Positions 35,031 through 47,673 of a stretch of 64,000 bases of DNA are shown in pieces. The position numbers and the translations under genes are program-made. The notes beneath the pieces were generated by a model that was not told the DNA's origin, did not search any database, and was given only the letters and a program-made list of their open reading frames with translations. Every line of letters starts with the position of its first letter. The first letter of the stretch is position 1. Source of the stretch: Amoebophrya sp. A120 (Eukaryota > Sar > Dinophyceae > Syndiniales > Amoebophryaceae); contig CAJINV010000024.1 of assembly GCA_905178155.1 (NCBI GenBank), positions 75,494 through 139,493 of the forward strand, read 5' to 3'.

Positions 35031-38000
35031 TCAAGTCGTAACGTTTCTTCCGTAGTTGGATTCGAACCCGGGGAAACTTGCAACACTGGAGAACCGAAGC
35101 GAATCCTGACCCTGCATTACCGGTGAAGAGTCCATGTAGCGTGCCCAGATCCAAGTCCAGCGGAAGTGCATATAAGACCACTCCGCGCCGTTGCCAGTAG
35201 ACTCTCGCCGCCAAAAGTCTGCGCGCTTCTGAAACTCTTCTTGAAAATGATAATGCCAGTGCTGGTGTATAGGAGATATCTGTGGCGGTTCTCGGAGAAG
35301 GTCCCGACGACCAGTAAGAAACTTCGTCTCGTACAGAAAAAGCTCTGGCCATTCCCGGGATGGGAATTCCCTCGGGCGGGGATGCGGATTCAGGCAATAA
35401 CCTGTCGTTGATATAATTTAAGTACTTAAGATTTTAGGCTTTATGTATAATCATGCTGGGACGAAGTCAAGAATATTCACTCAGACTTTTCAACATATTC
35501 ATTCTGCTGAACCTGGGCGTGATTTAATAGTGGGCGGTTGATCAGTCTACGTGTGCTCACAACCTTATTCTGCAGCACTGCAACGTCGAAATACCGTAAG
35601 GCGCTCCTCTGAAGTTGTAGGCTTCGAATTCGTCCAGGAATCGCATCCCTTGGAACAAGTACTCTGCCACCATGCCGATCCGACACCGCTCCTCTCGCAG
35701 AATATGTTTCCTCGTGCCCTCGGCCAGAGCTTCTGCATCTGTATCCGCGCCGTTGCCCATAATGTAGGCCTGCAGCGAAGCCTGCAGCGTATTCGTTCCC
35801 TCAGTGTTTATCGTGGTGCGGGACGAGACTCCGAATGGATCATCCCACACCACAACTGGCTTGCCTTCAGCGGCGCCTGAGCCATCGCGGTTCGGTGTGG
35901 CTGGCAAGCTTTCGTGAAAGTAATATCGAAAGGAAACGCTCAGCCATCTCTTGTAGGCGTCCCACGACCCTGCAATGTCAGCGCACTTGCTCGTTCATTT
36001 TCAGACAGTAAGCAATGTATACGGCCTGTCAGCCGAATATGAATATCTATGTATATCTCCATTATATGGCTTGGGAGCTACACAAGCGATACGCAAGAAC
36101 ACGATGCAAAGAAGGCTGCAATAAAGGATCGTGGGCCGTGGGCTCGCAAGTTGAAAATAGGCAGCTTACACGCACATACGAAATTCCACACTTTTACGAA
36201 AAATTCCTTGTCTTGCGGCACGCAGCCGGACCGCAGACGCTCTGCACCGTAAACCGTCGCTTCCACAGTGGGCCAGCCGCGTGTTTTCAGATATCCGTAC
36301 TGCGGATGGAATAACTGAGTGTTATTGATCTTGCAGAACGGCATCATTGCCATGATTGTACTTACCTGATTATTTGTGTTTCGAGTTTGTTGCCCTGCGT
36401 CACAATCGAAAGAACGACGTATCGTACCATCATCACGCAAAAAGCGCACGAGCACTTCTCCATCAGATGCTAGGATTCAGTGCTATTCGCGCACATTTAC
36501 AGCGACTGAGCCAGAAAAATAAGAAAATCATGGGGTTCTCTACCTTCCACGTATCAGGATCGAAACGCGTCTCAGTCGGATACGGTGGCGGGTCATGATT
36601 GCCAAGATGTGCTGCTAAGAATCGATTTGCTACTGCGAGATGGTCCCAGTCAAGATCAATGTCTGCGTTCCAGAAATCTCCAGGTTTCCTGTTGCCCTCG
36701 ACGCGCTCGGTCAGCACTTCTAAGAAGAGGTCTTCGCAGCTTATCCCGTGATCTTGCCGGGTCTTCAGATCTGGAACGTTGGAATACAAATCATGATCTA
36801 GCGCAGCAAGCGCTTGTGGGTCGTGGCTACCGAGGCCTTCTGCGGCCTGCGTGCCGACTACCTCACCTGCCGCGTCCTGCCGTGCCGAAGATGAGCTTGA
36901 GGAGCTGGAGCCCTGTGCGGCGAGAGGGCCAAGTAGAACAGTGTCTGTCGATAGGTTGTCATTGGGTGCAACAGCGGGCGAGGCCGGGTTACAGTGGAGG
37001 TCCTCTTCTCCGCGCCCGGTCTCCGACGTCGGCTCGGGCGCATTTTCAGAAGCGCTGCCAACTCCTTGTTCGTCTTGATCATCTTCTTCCCCATCGTGGG
37101 AAGAAGATGAGCCCGCGTCTTCGAAATCGTCTTCATTCCAGTCAAACTGGTCGTCATAACCGCAAACCGACGAATTGGTGTCACCATCACAATTTCTCGC
37201 ACCATCATCTGCACTGCTGTGATTATCGTCATCGCCACCACCGCCTGTAGCCGCGCCGGGACGGGCACCCGGATCTGGAGATGCGTCGCGGTCGCTGCGA
37301 CGTCCGCCGGGTGGCGACATCGACCTCGAGGGGGTCCCGATAGAAGGGACATCGTCCTCCACACCCCGCCTTCCCCGTGCTGGAGCATGAGGAACAAGTG
37401 GACTCACATCGCGTCCATGTTCTCCCAGTCGTCCGACGTCTCCTTCAGTGCCTGGTGTGGGAGAATCTCCGGGATTAGACACAACAACTTCCCCGCCATC
37501 GCCACCCGAATCCAGTAAGGCTGAACCTTCCCCGGAAGGGGCACTCGGACCTGGTTGCGGACGCGGCTCTTCTTGGCTAACACTACCTCCTGCAGCTGCT
37601 GCTGGATTCGAAGCTGAAGTTTGCGGAGCAGCAACGACCTCATCGCGACTAGATTGAATATCACTGCCCGCTGCGCCAGCAGTCCCAGTGGATGTTGAGG
37701 AACCAGGAAAAATTTCTCCTTCCGCACGATCGCTCATTCCAGTACCAGAAGCACCTTGCGCAGAACCGCTCTCGTTGTTCACACTCGGATTCATTGGAGT
37801 AGCTGCGCTACTTGAATGTTGGTCCGAAACAAGATCGGTCCTGCCACTACCCGCAGCTGCCGACTGGTCAGATCCAACATCAACGCCACAACCCGAATCA
37901 CTACTCGGAGCCGTCGTGGACTGTAGTTCCGCACTGTCGGAAGTGCCTGTTCGCGGTCGCGTTTGCGCGGTGTCTGTTCCGTCTTGCTGCGGCAACATCT

Positions 38001-41000
38001 CCTGCTGCGCAGGAATACTTGATGTGGCAGCAGAATGGATAAGTTCTTGGCCTTGCTGTAGCTCAGCATCCTGATGAAGGCTGGTAGTTTCCGACGACTG
38101 GTTTCCTTCCTCGCCTTCTCTTGTCCTTTGCTGTGCTCCCGTTTCGTGGTTTTGCTCAGCACTGCTCGTCCTTTGCCCGGTGCTGGGACTACCACTCGTA
38201 CTACCCGTCTGATCAGCACTTTCCGGGGGATCAGGCGATGACGCGGACGGAGCAGATGATGGTGACCCAGCTCCTGCTGCTGGTACTTCACCTGCTTGAG
38301 CTTCTCCAGCATCCGAATCAGCAGAACTGGTTGCAATTCCTGGACTTGCAGTCGAAGCCGCGGTCGGCTCAGCAGGTACTGTCGGCTGAGCCGGCACCGC
38401 AGCAGCAGGAACCACTACTGGCGCAGGGGCGGAAACAGGCCCTGCAACGTGTGCAGGAGGCCCGGGAGCGGCCGGTGCTGGCGCCGGTCCTGCTGCACCA
38501 CCAGGGGTCGGAGCAGCGGGTTTTGCCTTTGGTTTCGCCGGCGCTAGAAACTCCGGGGCGTAAGCGGGTCCTGGGGGTAACAAGCTCGAGAGCACGGATG
38601 AAGGGGAGCTCTGAGTAGGAGGAGAAAGCGGCTGATGCTGCGGAGGAGCTTTTGGTGGGCCGCTAGGGTTTCCTCCATGTGGACCACTACCGCCACCGCC
38701 ACCTCCATCCCCGTTGAAGATTCGTGTCGGGACCAGAATATTCGGCTTATACCCGCCGCCGAAGCCGCCAAACGGATACTCGTCCCCAGATGATCCCAGC
38801 TCTGCTTTTTGTTTGTTCCCCTCGCTAACGTTGCCCATATGCACCGCCAGGCCCGTGGCGCCAGCGAGAAGACAAACGGCGACGATGCTGATGATGATGG
38901 TTGAGAGCGAGGAGGCCAAAAAAGCGGCACAGGGGCCCGCGGAGGATGTTGAGGATGAGGAGGGGTCCTCTATCAGGGGGTGAAATTTGTCTTGCGTAAG
39001 GTCCTCGTGGTCAAGAACATCTTCACGTGCACAAAAACTTGGTGTCCTCGTCGTGTCTCTTTGCGCTTCCTCGTCGAAACTTTGTGTCGCAGATGCCAAG
39101 CATGCGGTCTTGTTCCTGGAAGCAGGAGCAACGTCTCTTCCTGTGTCATCTTCCGCCTTCTGAGGCTGCTGATGTGACAGAGAGGCATTCTCGGCTCCTT
39201 CCCTTTCAGGAGGTAGTTCCTGAACATTTATCCCATCCATCTCCTCCTCAGAGGATGACACCAGCTCTGGCTCGTGCTCTTCTGGTGGTTCATTTTCGAA
39301 CTTTCGCTTGCCATGTCTGGTATCTTTTCCCTCGCCAGCTGAAGCCCCGTCCTCTCCGTCGATTTGGCCTGTACTAGCGCCATCGTCATCCTGCTGTCCA
39401 AGACCATTCTGCCGTCGTGCCGATAACCCCGCTCCCTCACCACCGGTAGTGCCCTCGAGAGCAGTCGTCGAGTTGTAGGAGTAGCTCTCTTGTTTCGCCA
39501 AAAGCGGTAAAAACGCCGTCTGATCGATGTATTCCTCTTCGTAAATGTCCGACAGCCGGCGGCCCTTCCATTTCGTCGTCTTCCCCTTCATGTCTTCTTC
39601 ATTGACCAGGTTCTTCGGCGTTTTCAGTAGCAGCTTTTGCTGTCTCTTCTTGGTCGTGGTTCCTCCACGACCTACTTGGCCTGGCTGCAAATTCGCAAAA
39701 TCATTCTGAAGATCATCTCCTTCTGGCGTCTCCAAATACTTCAGCACCGTCTGCGCGTCCCACCGCCTTTCCCACCGCCACCGCAGCGTGACCTGCAGTA
39801 GTGATACCAGATGGCCGAATAGCGCCGCGTCTTGCTCTTCCCACCTGCGGGATTTCGAATACAGAATCCGGACCCGGGAATCCGCCACGGCGAACTGCGC
39901 CCGCATCCCGCAGCCCTCTAAATGCTCGTACGGCGCCCGCCCGTACAGCAACTGGTAGAGGATGATCCCCAAGGCCCAGACGTCGGCCGCCGGGCGCATC
40001 TTCAAACTCGCCGACCCCTCGTCCGGTTGGTAGAACGCCTCGGGCGGCATGTAGCGTGGCGTGCCGCACTGGCGGTCGCGGGAGACATGGGTGATGCCCT
40101 CATCCTTGTTGATCCCCCGCGCGAGGCCGAAGTCAGAGACCTTCACGATGTTGTCCACGATGAGAAAATTCGCGGGCTTCAGGTCAAAGTGGATCAACCC
40201 GAGGCTGTGGATGGCCGCGACGCCAGCGACCATGTCGCGCCAGAGATTGCGAATATCGTAGATAGAGAAGATTTCGTAGTTTTTCCGAAGAAAGGAGTGC
40301 AGGTTGGGTATCGGAGGGGAAAGGAGGTGCGTTGGTTGTCCAATGGAGAGGATATTTTGTCATGCTCATCTATCGCGTGGTACAAAATGGCAATGACAAA
40401 TTACATGCGCCTGCGGCTGCACGACTCCTACGAGTCAATGAATATGCACAAGCTGCTTCTTGCCGCGCGCATCAACGCGTGCCATCTTCTGAATCGCTGT
40501 TTAGAATCAGAGAAACTTAACTATCTCTTTCAAACAAACCAACACAACCCTTTCCATCCCATACCACAGTCCGCGAATTCCAACAGAATGTGGATCACCA
40601 AGTCTTTTGGAAAAAATTTCGCTTCGCCGATCATCTTCACTACCCGCAGCTCGTCCACCGCGTTGTGTCTACCATTCTGGGTACTAGTTCCGGCCTTCGC
40701 TGCCCGATTTTTGTCCCGCAAAGCTCGCAGCCAGTTTACCTCCATGGCGAACGAGCGCATTTGCCTCGCGTCCCGAGCATAGACGACTTTGAGTGCGTAG
40801 CGGGTAACGGATAACTGAGAAGCTTGCTCCTTGTTTCGACTTGCACTGCTGCTTGTTCCATTGTGCTGACCACTTCGCGACGCGTCATGGTTGGAGCTAT
40901 AGTTGGCCCCACGACTCCCCGATCCCGAGGTCGTTGTAGTTGATCCTGTATCTCCCACACAAGTTCGCAAATCCACGCACTCGAACACCTCCGCCGACCC

Positions 41001-43303
41001 GCCCTTCCCGATCCGCTTCACAACTTCGAGCAATAAAGTCGGCTTGTTGAAGTCCACGTGATGGTTGTCAACCACCTGTTCCCCCATGCAGATGACCATG
41101 CCGGGGCCAACGCGGGCGGTGGCGGTCTATCCTGAGTAAAAACGTACCCACACCAAAGTTGTAATGCAGATTTGCAAAGACAGGACGACTTGTAATGCGC
41201 ATCCCCATGAGAGCCATTTCCAATCGTGTTTTGGAATTTGTGATGCTCTGAACAGGATGAGCAGCTGAATCTGTGATGCGGCTTCGCTTGCTAACCAGCG
41301 CTACACTGCGTAGTGCAATTTGTCATGCGTGACTCCCAAAACTCCTAGGTTTGTGTTGCAAAATCCCAATACTGACTCTGGTGTGGGGACGTTTTTACTC
41401 AGGATACGGTCACAGCGATGTTTTTCCGCTGGATAAACGCAACCGTGGAGAGTAGGGAGTCGTTTTCTTTGTACGAATATCAAATGTAAAAATGTCTGGG
41501 TCTGGAAGAATGCAACTTGTCATGCTAAATCTGAAACAAGCAAGAATCTGAGTTGCATGATTACCAAAAGTCGTCCAGTTTTGACCAAGTCGGGAGGGGG
41601 TTTCTCATGCAGGATAGGCATGAGAGAGGTCGCGCAGAATATGTCATGCTAGGTCCTGCATTATAGACCTCATGGGTCATGGAAAAGCTGCATGACAAAT
41701 CGCTCACTCTTCCAGACCCAGACATTTTTGCATTTGATAACGAAGTCCGGCAGTCCTCGTCGTTGAAATACTCCGGTATGTCGCTCGGGGAGTTGAGAAA
41801 GGGGGCGTTGTGGCGCCCGTAGACGGGGATCGTGCTGCAGCTCGCGGAGGTAATAACTACGGGCTCGGGCGCATGTTGTTGGTTCTGCGCATTTATGTTC
41901 GCAGGACTCGCATCGCGGGCTGGATCCTCGATATCGCCAGGAATCTCAGCATACGAACGGCGATCTGCATCACCGCGGAGGATGCCATCAGGCGCGGGAG
42001 AAGGCTCGACCTTTTGATCCGCGCGTCTGGGAGCTATCGGTGCGGGATCCGGGACGACGGGGGCCTGGTGGTTGTCGGCCTTGTCGCTGCACCATCCAGA
42101 GCTGGTAGTGTCGCGAGGATTTCTGATATGAAAACCGCGACGTCCACCATTCTCCGCTTCAGCTACAGGCTGAGCTTCTTCTTGCTTCTGGTGAAGCACT
42201 GACTCCACATTTCGCTGTAGCTCGTTCTTACCGTTTGACATGCCAACCACAGCCACCTTTGGCAAGTCCGCCTGGTAGACGAAGTCTTGCAGTCCTTGAG
42301 GCTGCTGGTCGTTTTGGCCAGCATTTTGGTGTCGCTCCTGCGGTGCGGCGGGCTGTTTGTCACCGTTTTCGCAGTCGGCACTGCTTTCGAAACTGGTTTC
42401 TCTGTTTTCCAGCCGCCCTGTGGCTGTGCGGGAGTTCTTGTGCTTGTTGTCGCGATAGGCATCAGTGACACCCGCATGGTCCTCAACATCATGTCTGACC
42501 CTGGGAGCAGCCAAGGAATAAGATCTCTCGGAGGTGGTCTCTCTGTTCGGATTGTAGGACGAATATTGGTCAAGGTCATCTGGTGTCGCCGCAGGCCGTA
42601 TTTCCACTTGGCCGCGGCCAGAGCGCCGCGCCGGAGGAGCTCCAGCACCTCTATCGCTTCTTAATATCACATCATCCTCAATCGTGCTTGTCGCTGCTGG
42701 CCTCCTGGCGTCGTTCTGGTCTTGGTAGTACGAGCTTCCATAATTTTTGCTGGCGGAAAATACACTGGTGCCCACTACAGCTGCACCGTCGTAGGAGGTG
42801 CGGTTCTCCACTTGGAAAGCGCGACGGCCGTGTGGAATTATAATTCCCCGATCTGGTGGCAGGCCCTGCTCCGCCTCGTGCGCAGCATGCCACTCATTTT
42901 GGGCAGCCCGGTCTTGCACAGCTTCTGCTTGGTGTCCCACGCTGGCCCCAAAGTCTCCGGCTCCGGCATAAGCCTGTGCATGGCCACAAACTTCCGCTTG
43001 TTCAATCGTGGTCGCAGTATGCAACGCCGACGTTGCTTGCGTGGGAACTGGGGCGACGGGTAAAGGGTAGGTGGGTACGTCATGCTCTTCTTGGACAAAG
43101 CGCGCACGGTTATTTTCGAAGCGTCTATTCGTGTTACCCGGCACTGCTAAGTCGCGGCCGGCATTAGCAGCTCCACATGGCTGTTGTATGCCACCGTGCG
43201 GATCGGGATGGTGAGGGTTAAAATTTTTACATTGATCAGTTGGAATCGCGGGTCGTGGGGGATTGTCGTTGGGCTCGAAATGGTGGTCGCGCCGGTCGCC
43301 CAT
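35031..43303 (-). CDS. F3: MPS1/TTK-like kinase fused to an F-family domain through a membrane segment
   Basis: Exons: 43303-41740, 41477-41407, 41127-40564, 40308-36544, 36365-36170, 35969-35595 and 35401-35031. Taking one TSD off each introner junction and 2 nt off the third junction gives about 2297 residues. The first 540 residues are Gln/Asn/Pro-rich. The kinase (about 575-915) has RIGKGGSAEVFE, YALKVVYA, HFDLKPANFLIV, DFGLA and GTPRYMPPEA; NFLIV and MPPEA are typical of MPS1/TTK. HFD replaces HRD, so the Arg is missing. A single hydrophobic segment at about 1190-1220 (STIIISIVAVCLLAGATG) follows an acidic stretch, then about 700 Ser/Pro/Gly/Ala-rich residues, then the F blocks CEDLFLEVLTER, DKEFFVKVWNF, CRIGMVAEYLFQ and YCLNP. 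With no N-terminal signal, a type II topology with kinase inside is likely. One uninterrupted exon (36544-40308) links the kinase C-lobe to the F part, so this is not simply two adjacent genes. Confidence 0.75.
40309..40563. mobile_element. Degenerate introner-like intron in the kinase domain
   Basis: About 255 bp beginning TATCGGAGGGGAAAGG and ending CCTTTCCATCCCATA on the plus strand, an imperfect inverted repeat. It interrupts the kinase between ADCG and LHSFLRKN. I find no TSD, and 2 extra nucleotides must go to keep the frame. It looks like an old element. An ordinary intron is less likely, because I see no convincing AG acceptor. Confidence 0.6.
41128..41406. mobile_element. Introner-like element, family III, inverted
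   Basis: A 279 bp element with TSD CGGTC (41123-41127, 41407-41411). Removal joins AVT to ATARVGPG in frame. Its right half is the reverse complement of the left half of the family III element at 15516, so it lies in the opposite orientation relative to the host gene. Confidence 0.93.
41478..41739. mobile_element. Introner-like element, family I, in the kinase gene
   Basis: A 262 bp element with TSD ACGAA (41473-41477, 41740-41744). Removal joins EDCRTS to YKENDSLL in frame. Confidence 0.94.
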
Positions 43304-44559
43304 AGGGTACAGCTCCGGGTCGTTCCACAATCAGAAGGAAGAGTCACTGGCTTCTAGGTAAAAATAAAGGGGTGTCGGTGTCGCTCCATTTGTCGATGTC
43401 GATGTTTTGCCGTTAGTTATTATACAACTTTTACTCGTCGAAAGACAAAGAGATAGTCACAAACCCTTTTCGGAAGAGATTAGATACTACAACTGCATGC
43501 GCAAAAATGCGACCCTCGTTAAGAGAACTGCTCGCTCCTCATGCGTCTTTCAGCCCGTTGTCGTGTTTTTCGGATCTCCACCCGCGACTGCAAGATTGTA
43601 AAAACGCCTTCAGAGCTGCAACAAGTTTGTGCTCCGATCGGGATGGGCTTCTCGTCGAATTGAATGTAGACACTTGCAACTCCATGCGTATCTGATGTGG
43701 CTTCAATTGTACAAATAAGTAAACTCCTTTCTAAAGATGAAAAGTCGACACATAATTATATATCTTTGAAATTGCGTGCTGAAACTGAAACCGGTGGGAT
43801 GGATGCTGAGTGTCTTACAAAATTTTTTTTCTGCTCGTCCGGCAACTACTTTATCATATCTGGAAAAATGAAACGGTGAAAAGTGAAAGCGGTTTTTTTT
43901 CTCTAGATTCTCGTCCACCCGTATATCGATAAAACAATGTTGAGTGACTACAAAAGGGCTTCCAAGTTGTGCTAGTCATCATACACTAAATTCCAGAAAC
44001 GTTGCCGGCTGTCAAAGGCAGTCTCATGGAGGAATTATCTAGGGCTATGTCTACGTACTGAAACAATGGTCGCCAATATACCGCAACCACAACTGCCCGT
44101 GCCTGAAGCGATGTTGAAAAAACGATTGTTTTTATTGAAACACATAGAGTGGTGCTGAGACGATGCCACGACGACGAGAGGCGATCCGACAGAACGACTA
44201 AATACGATTAGATTTATTTCCATAAAAGCGATTTTAATTTCAGGTCGCGAGAAGAAGCAGATGATTTTTACAAGCAAGAGCAGTCTGGGCGATGAGAAGT
44301 AAAAAAGGGTTTTCGATTTATTTGACTTTTGCGAATTAGTGTTCATCTTGAGAGCCTCGCACTATTGCCATTTCTGCATGTCAAGATGTGTAATTTCTTC
44401 GACACCATGAACTGCCAGCCGGTAATGCACTATGTTGGAAATGGATCACCAGACTCACTGACATGGACCTTGACGTAGTAGTTGATCTCATCGCAAGTGA
44501 ACGTTATCGGAGCAGGTAGTATCTTGAGAATATGAATAGGATTGTGCAGCCCATAACGT

Positions 44560-44811
44560 TATCAAATGCAAAAGTGTCTCGGTCTGGAACAGTGGAACTT
44601 GTGATGCGTGTCTTGCATTCCTGGAAAATCTGTGTTGCATGAGCAGCAAAAGAGGAGCTTGTTTTGTGATGCAAAAACGCAATTTGTGATGCGTGGTAGG
44701 CATCAGCAGGCGTCTCCAAAACTTGTCATGCCTGGCTGCCATTGCAAGCGCTTCATTCATGCTCAATTCAGCATCACAGATTTGCAGACCCAGACACATT
44801 TGCAGCGCATA
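44560..44811. mobile_element. Introner-like element, family I, outside any recognised gene
   Basis: A 252 bp element with TSD AACGT (44555-44559) and AATGT (44812-44816), one mismatch. Internally it is closest to the gene A element 4405-4654. It may mark an unrecognised transcribed gene. Confidence 0.88.
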
Positions 44812-45202
44812 AATGTCCATCTTCCTCCCGCATGCTTCAACATCGTCAATTTCAAGGGAGGTTCTTTGAGCTATTCATACATGGAATGCACCGGGAACGA
44901 TCATGATCATGTTGATCCTGCATCCGTAGCCGGAATAAACCGTGTTGCTCTTCTTCGAGCGCACGAAGCTGCCGTAAAGAGAAGAAGAAGAACTGCAGTA
45001 GAGGCGCGTTTATGTCGCAGCTCACAATGGATCATTATCACCTGCTCTTCGGATGATCAGCACAACTACTCCAAGCGCATTTTGGTGGAACCGTCGAGAA
45101 GTAGTTTTTTTGGCATCCTCCACAAGAAGTGGCCGATTCGCAGGTCTTGTTGTCTTCGCGCGATGAATTTTTCTTGTGCTTGTATATATTTATTTATGTC
45201 TT

Positions 45203-45267
45203 CGTAGAGGGCTATCGTTCGTAGAGGGCTATCGTTCGTAGAGGGCTATCGTTCGTAGAGGGCTATC
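45203..45267. repeat. 17 bp tandem repeat
   Basis: Nearly four exact copies of CGTAGAGGGCTATCGTT, the last cut short after CTATC. It does not look like coding sequence. Confidence 0.9.
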
Positions 45268-47456
45268 AATTGTAAGAGAAGACCAGGAATTTCGATGTCG
45301 GTATACGTGTTGGGCAGTTCGAAGATGCCACGTCGTTAGCGCCAGGTGTTGAGTATGCATGAACTAGACAAAATATTATGACTCACAACAGATGACAACT
45401 TGGGGCAGATGAAGAGGTATGCTTGTATGATATGTAGTTTCAGATACCTCGGATGCCCCAAGCAGACAATGGTTGCGTGTTTCTCTTTCACACAGACATT
45501 TTTTCTGGTCTTTTTTTGTCAATCGATACGGGTGCTGCGTGGATACAGTAAATTTTACGTAGCGCCTGCCACTAGTAGGAGTGAGCATCTGGTGGCAACA
45601 GGCAAGAAGCTTACTAATTACGCCGTGAAGGCAAATGGAGGACGATGCGAAGGGGGACATGATAACGGAGATGCCGACAGGTACGCATCCCGGGGTCCTC
45701 GTTACAAAGTGAGAACAACGCCGGACGGTGTAACTCATTTTAGGACACCCAAGAGGATGCACCAGCGGAAAGTGTTTTTGTACGGAAGCACTAGGTCACG
45801 CAGTAAGAGGTCGGTCCATAGGACTTTTTCGGCCCTTCATCATCATCATCATCATCTTCGCGCGATGAATTTTTCGCAAAACTCCACCTCCTGCACCAGC
45901 CTCGCCGACAACAGAGCCACTTTCTCATTTTTGTGAAAAACTAGAAGAACTAACTCGTGGTCCGGCAATGTCGAAGACTTGCACTTCTACTCTACTCTAG
46001 GCCTATTAACTTCTGCTAAGCGTCAACGACAAACTCAGCAACGCTGCGCTTGTTCCAACACAAAATGTTCCGACAGAGAACGCAACATTGGTTCTGTATG
46101 CAATTACGAAACAAGGACAAGGAGAAGAACGGCACAACTACCCGCGGCTGACGCAAGGAACAGAGCAAGATTTATTTAGAAGGAACAGAGCGAGATTTTA
46201 CCTTTCGCATCGCAATCATTTTCGTCCCCTGATCGTTAAAAAGCAGCCGGCCGCAGTTGCAGCCTCACTATACCTAGCCTGCATAGCCGCTGCCGCTGTA
46301 AGCTGGGTATAGCATAGCTGCAACGGCGGCTGGCTGCTGTCAGCACTGCAGACGAGACAGCTGCTGACTGCATGGTCATAATTTTTTTTTGTCATCATAA
46401 GCTTTTGGTACAAGGGATAGATAGTATTAATTTTCATCAGCTGCTTCCGTGTTTCTTTTTCATCCTCGATCGACTGTACTGGCGAAAGGCAATTGATCGA
46501 CACAATTCCTTCCGGCGTGATATGGTGGCTATTGACTTGTTAACTTTCAAGTCAAAAACTCGCATCGCCTATCTGCGTGTATGAATACTGGATCATGATC
46601 GACGGGGATCGGAATTTGTATGTAATGCTAATTTCGAATATTAACGATAATTAATTTCGAATAGGAATAGACTAGTGTTGAGATGGACAAAAACCACAAA
46701 TCTTCGTAGTTCGCGTTTCGTGTTTGTCAGCTTGTAATGCTACTTCTGCATCTCCCATGCTACGCACCTGCTCGCGACATTGACAACAACTATTGTAGTT
46801 GCGTCACACAGTCGCTGCATGGCAGGTTGTATTTCAGTTTGAATAGAGTCGTCCCTACTTTTCAATATCCTGTCCACATAACGCTACAGAAATATTTTGG
46901 TTACACAGGTGAAACACGCAAAAAATCTTTCTAACTATGAATGTGAGACAGGATTCATCGATTGCTATGGAATAAAAGGTTTCAATTCACAACTTGAATA
47001 CTTACATTTTGGATCGTCTATAATTGTACGTTAAAAACCGGAATTTCATCCTTATTGACTTCTGACAAACATCGACATTTCTATACTAGCTGGTGAGCAC
47101 ATTTCGATTTTTTCCTATACCGTTCTTTAAGTGAGTGCTCAGAGTCGTGAGACTTATTTCTTCTCTTCTTCTGAACCCCTCTCCCGAAGTAGACTTACTC
47201 GAAAAGGAGAGATGGTCGTCCATCTGGTGAATGAATTGTGACTAAAGTAGTGCTGGTGGGCCGCTTTATGATGACAGTCATCTTATGTATAAAAATAGAA
47301 AAACAAAACAAGTACAGAACTGGCTGAGAAGAAAACAAAACAAGTCGCATGATTCGTACTTTCATCCCGCGAACTATTTTGCTCACCTCTTCCGCCCACT
47401 CGCCGCGCTCCTTCCCCCGCCGCCACCTTTCCGGACCGTTGACTTTGCGTTCCTGG

Positions 47457-47609
47457 TATCCTGTGCAAACGTATCGTACTCGTAGTAATCGCATTTATGC
47501 ATCACAAATCTACTTGCTATTGCAAATCCGCATTACAAATGAAATTTGTAATGCTGAGCCAATTTGTATTGCGATTTATACAACTAGCACGATACTTTTG
47601 CAGTTCATA
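47457..47609. mobile_element. Introner-like element, family II, copy B only, with possible GT-AG ends
   Basis: A 153 bp element with TSD CCTGG (47452-47456, 47610-47614). The empty site in A is CCTGG at 1210-1214. On the minus strand the TSD is CCAGG, so a GT-AG intron (GTATGAAC...CCAG) can be drawn that removes exactly one element plus one TSD. Nearly all other elements here do not allow this. Confidence 0.94.
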
Positions 47610-47673
47610 CCTGGCCGCCTGTGCCTTCGCTTTCGCTTTGGCCGCGGCCGCCGCGGCTTTCGCCCGGGCTTTC

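Larger units (their letters stand above)
43304..47382. other. Long region without a convincing gene
   Basis: About 4 kb between F3 and gene B. It holds one introner element (44560-44811), a 17 bp tandem repeat (45203-45267), a (CAT)n tract near 45840, and a 20 bp direct repeat, CTTCGCGCGATGAATTTTTC, at about 45153 and 45855. Plus-strand frames at 44881-45207 and 45409-45936 are open, but I cannot support them as genes. Confidence 0.5.

Noticed and set aside
34828-35397. Separate protein read in the listed long minus frame at this position
   Set aside because: The neighbouring frame gives YCLNP and a WHYHFQEEFQKRADFW-type block homologous to the last exon of F1 and F2, so the long frame is a shadow of F3.
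44881-45207. Plus-strand open frame to the right of the isolated introner
   Set aside because: About 105 codons with no recognisable domain. The introner suggests transcription but not which strand or frame.
45203-45267. CRISPR-like array
   Set aside because: The repeats are directly adjacent with no spacers and the DNA is eukaryotic.
45409-45936. Plus-strand open frame with a His run (HHHHHH)
   Set aside because: The His run comes from a CAT repeat. There is no homologue in the window, no splice or family support, and the strand is opposite to all supported genes.
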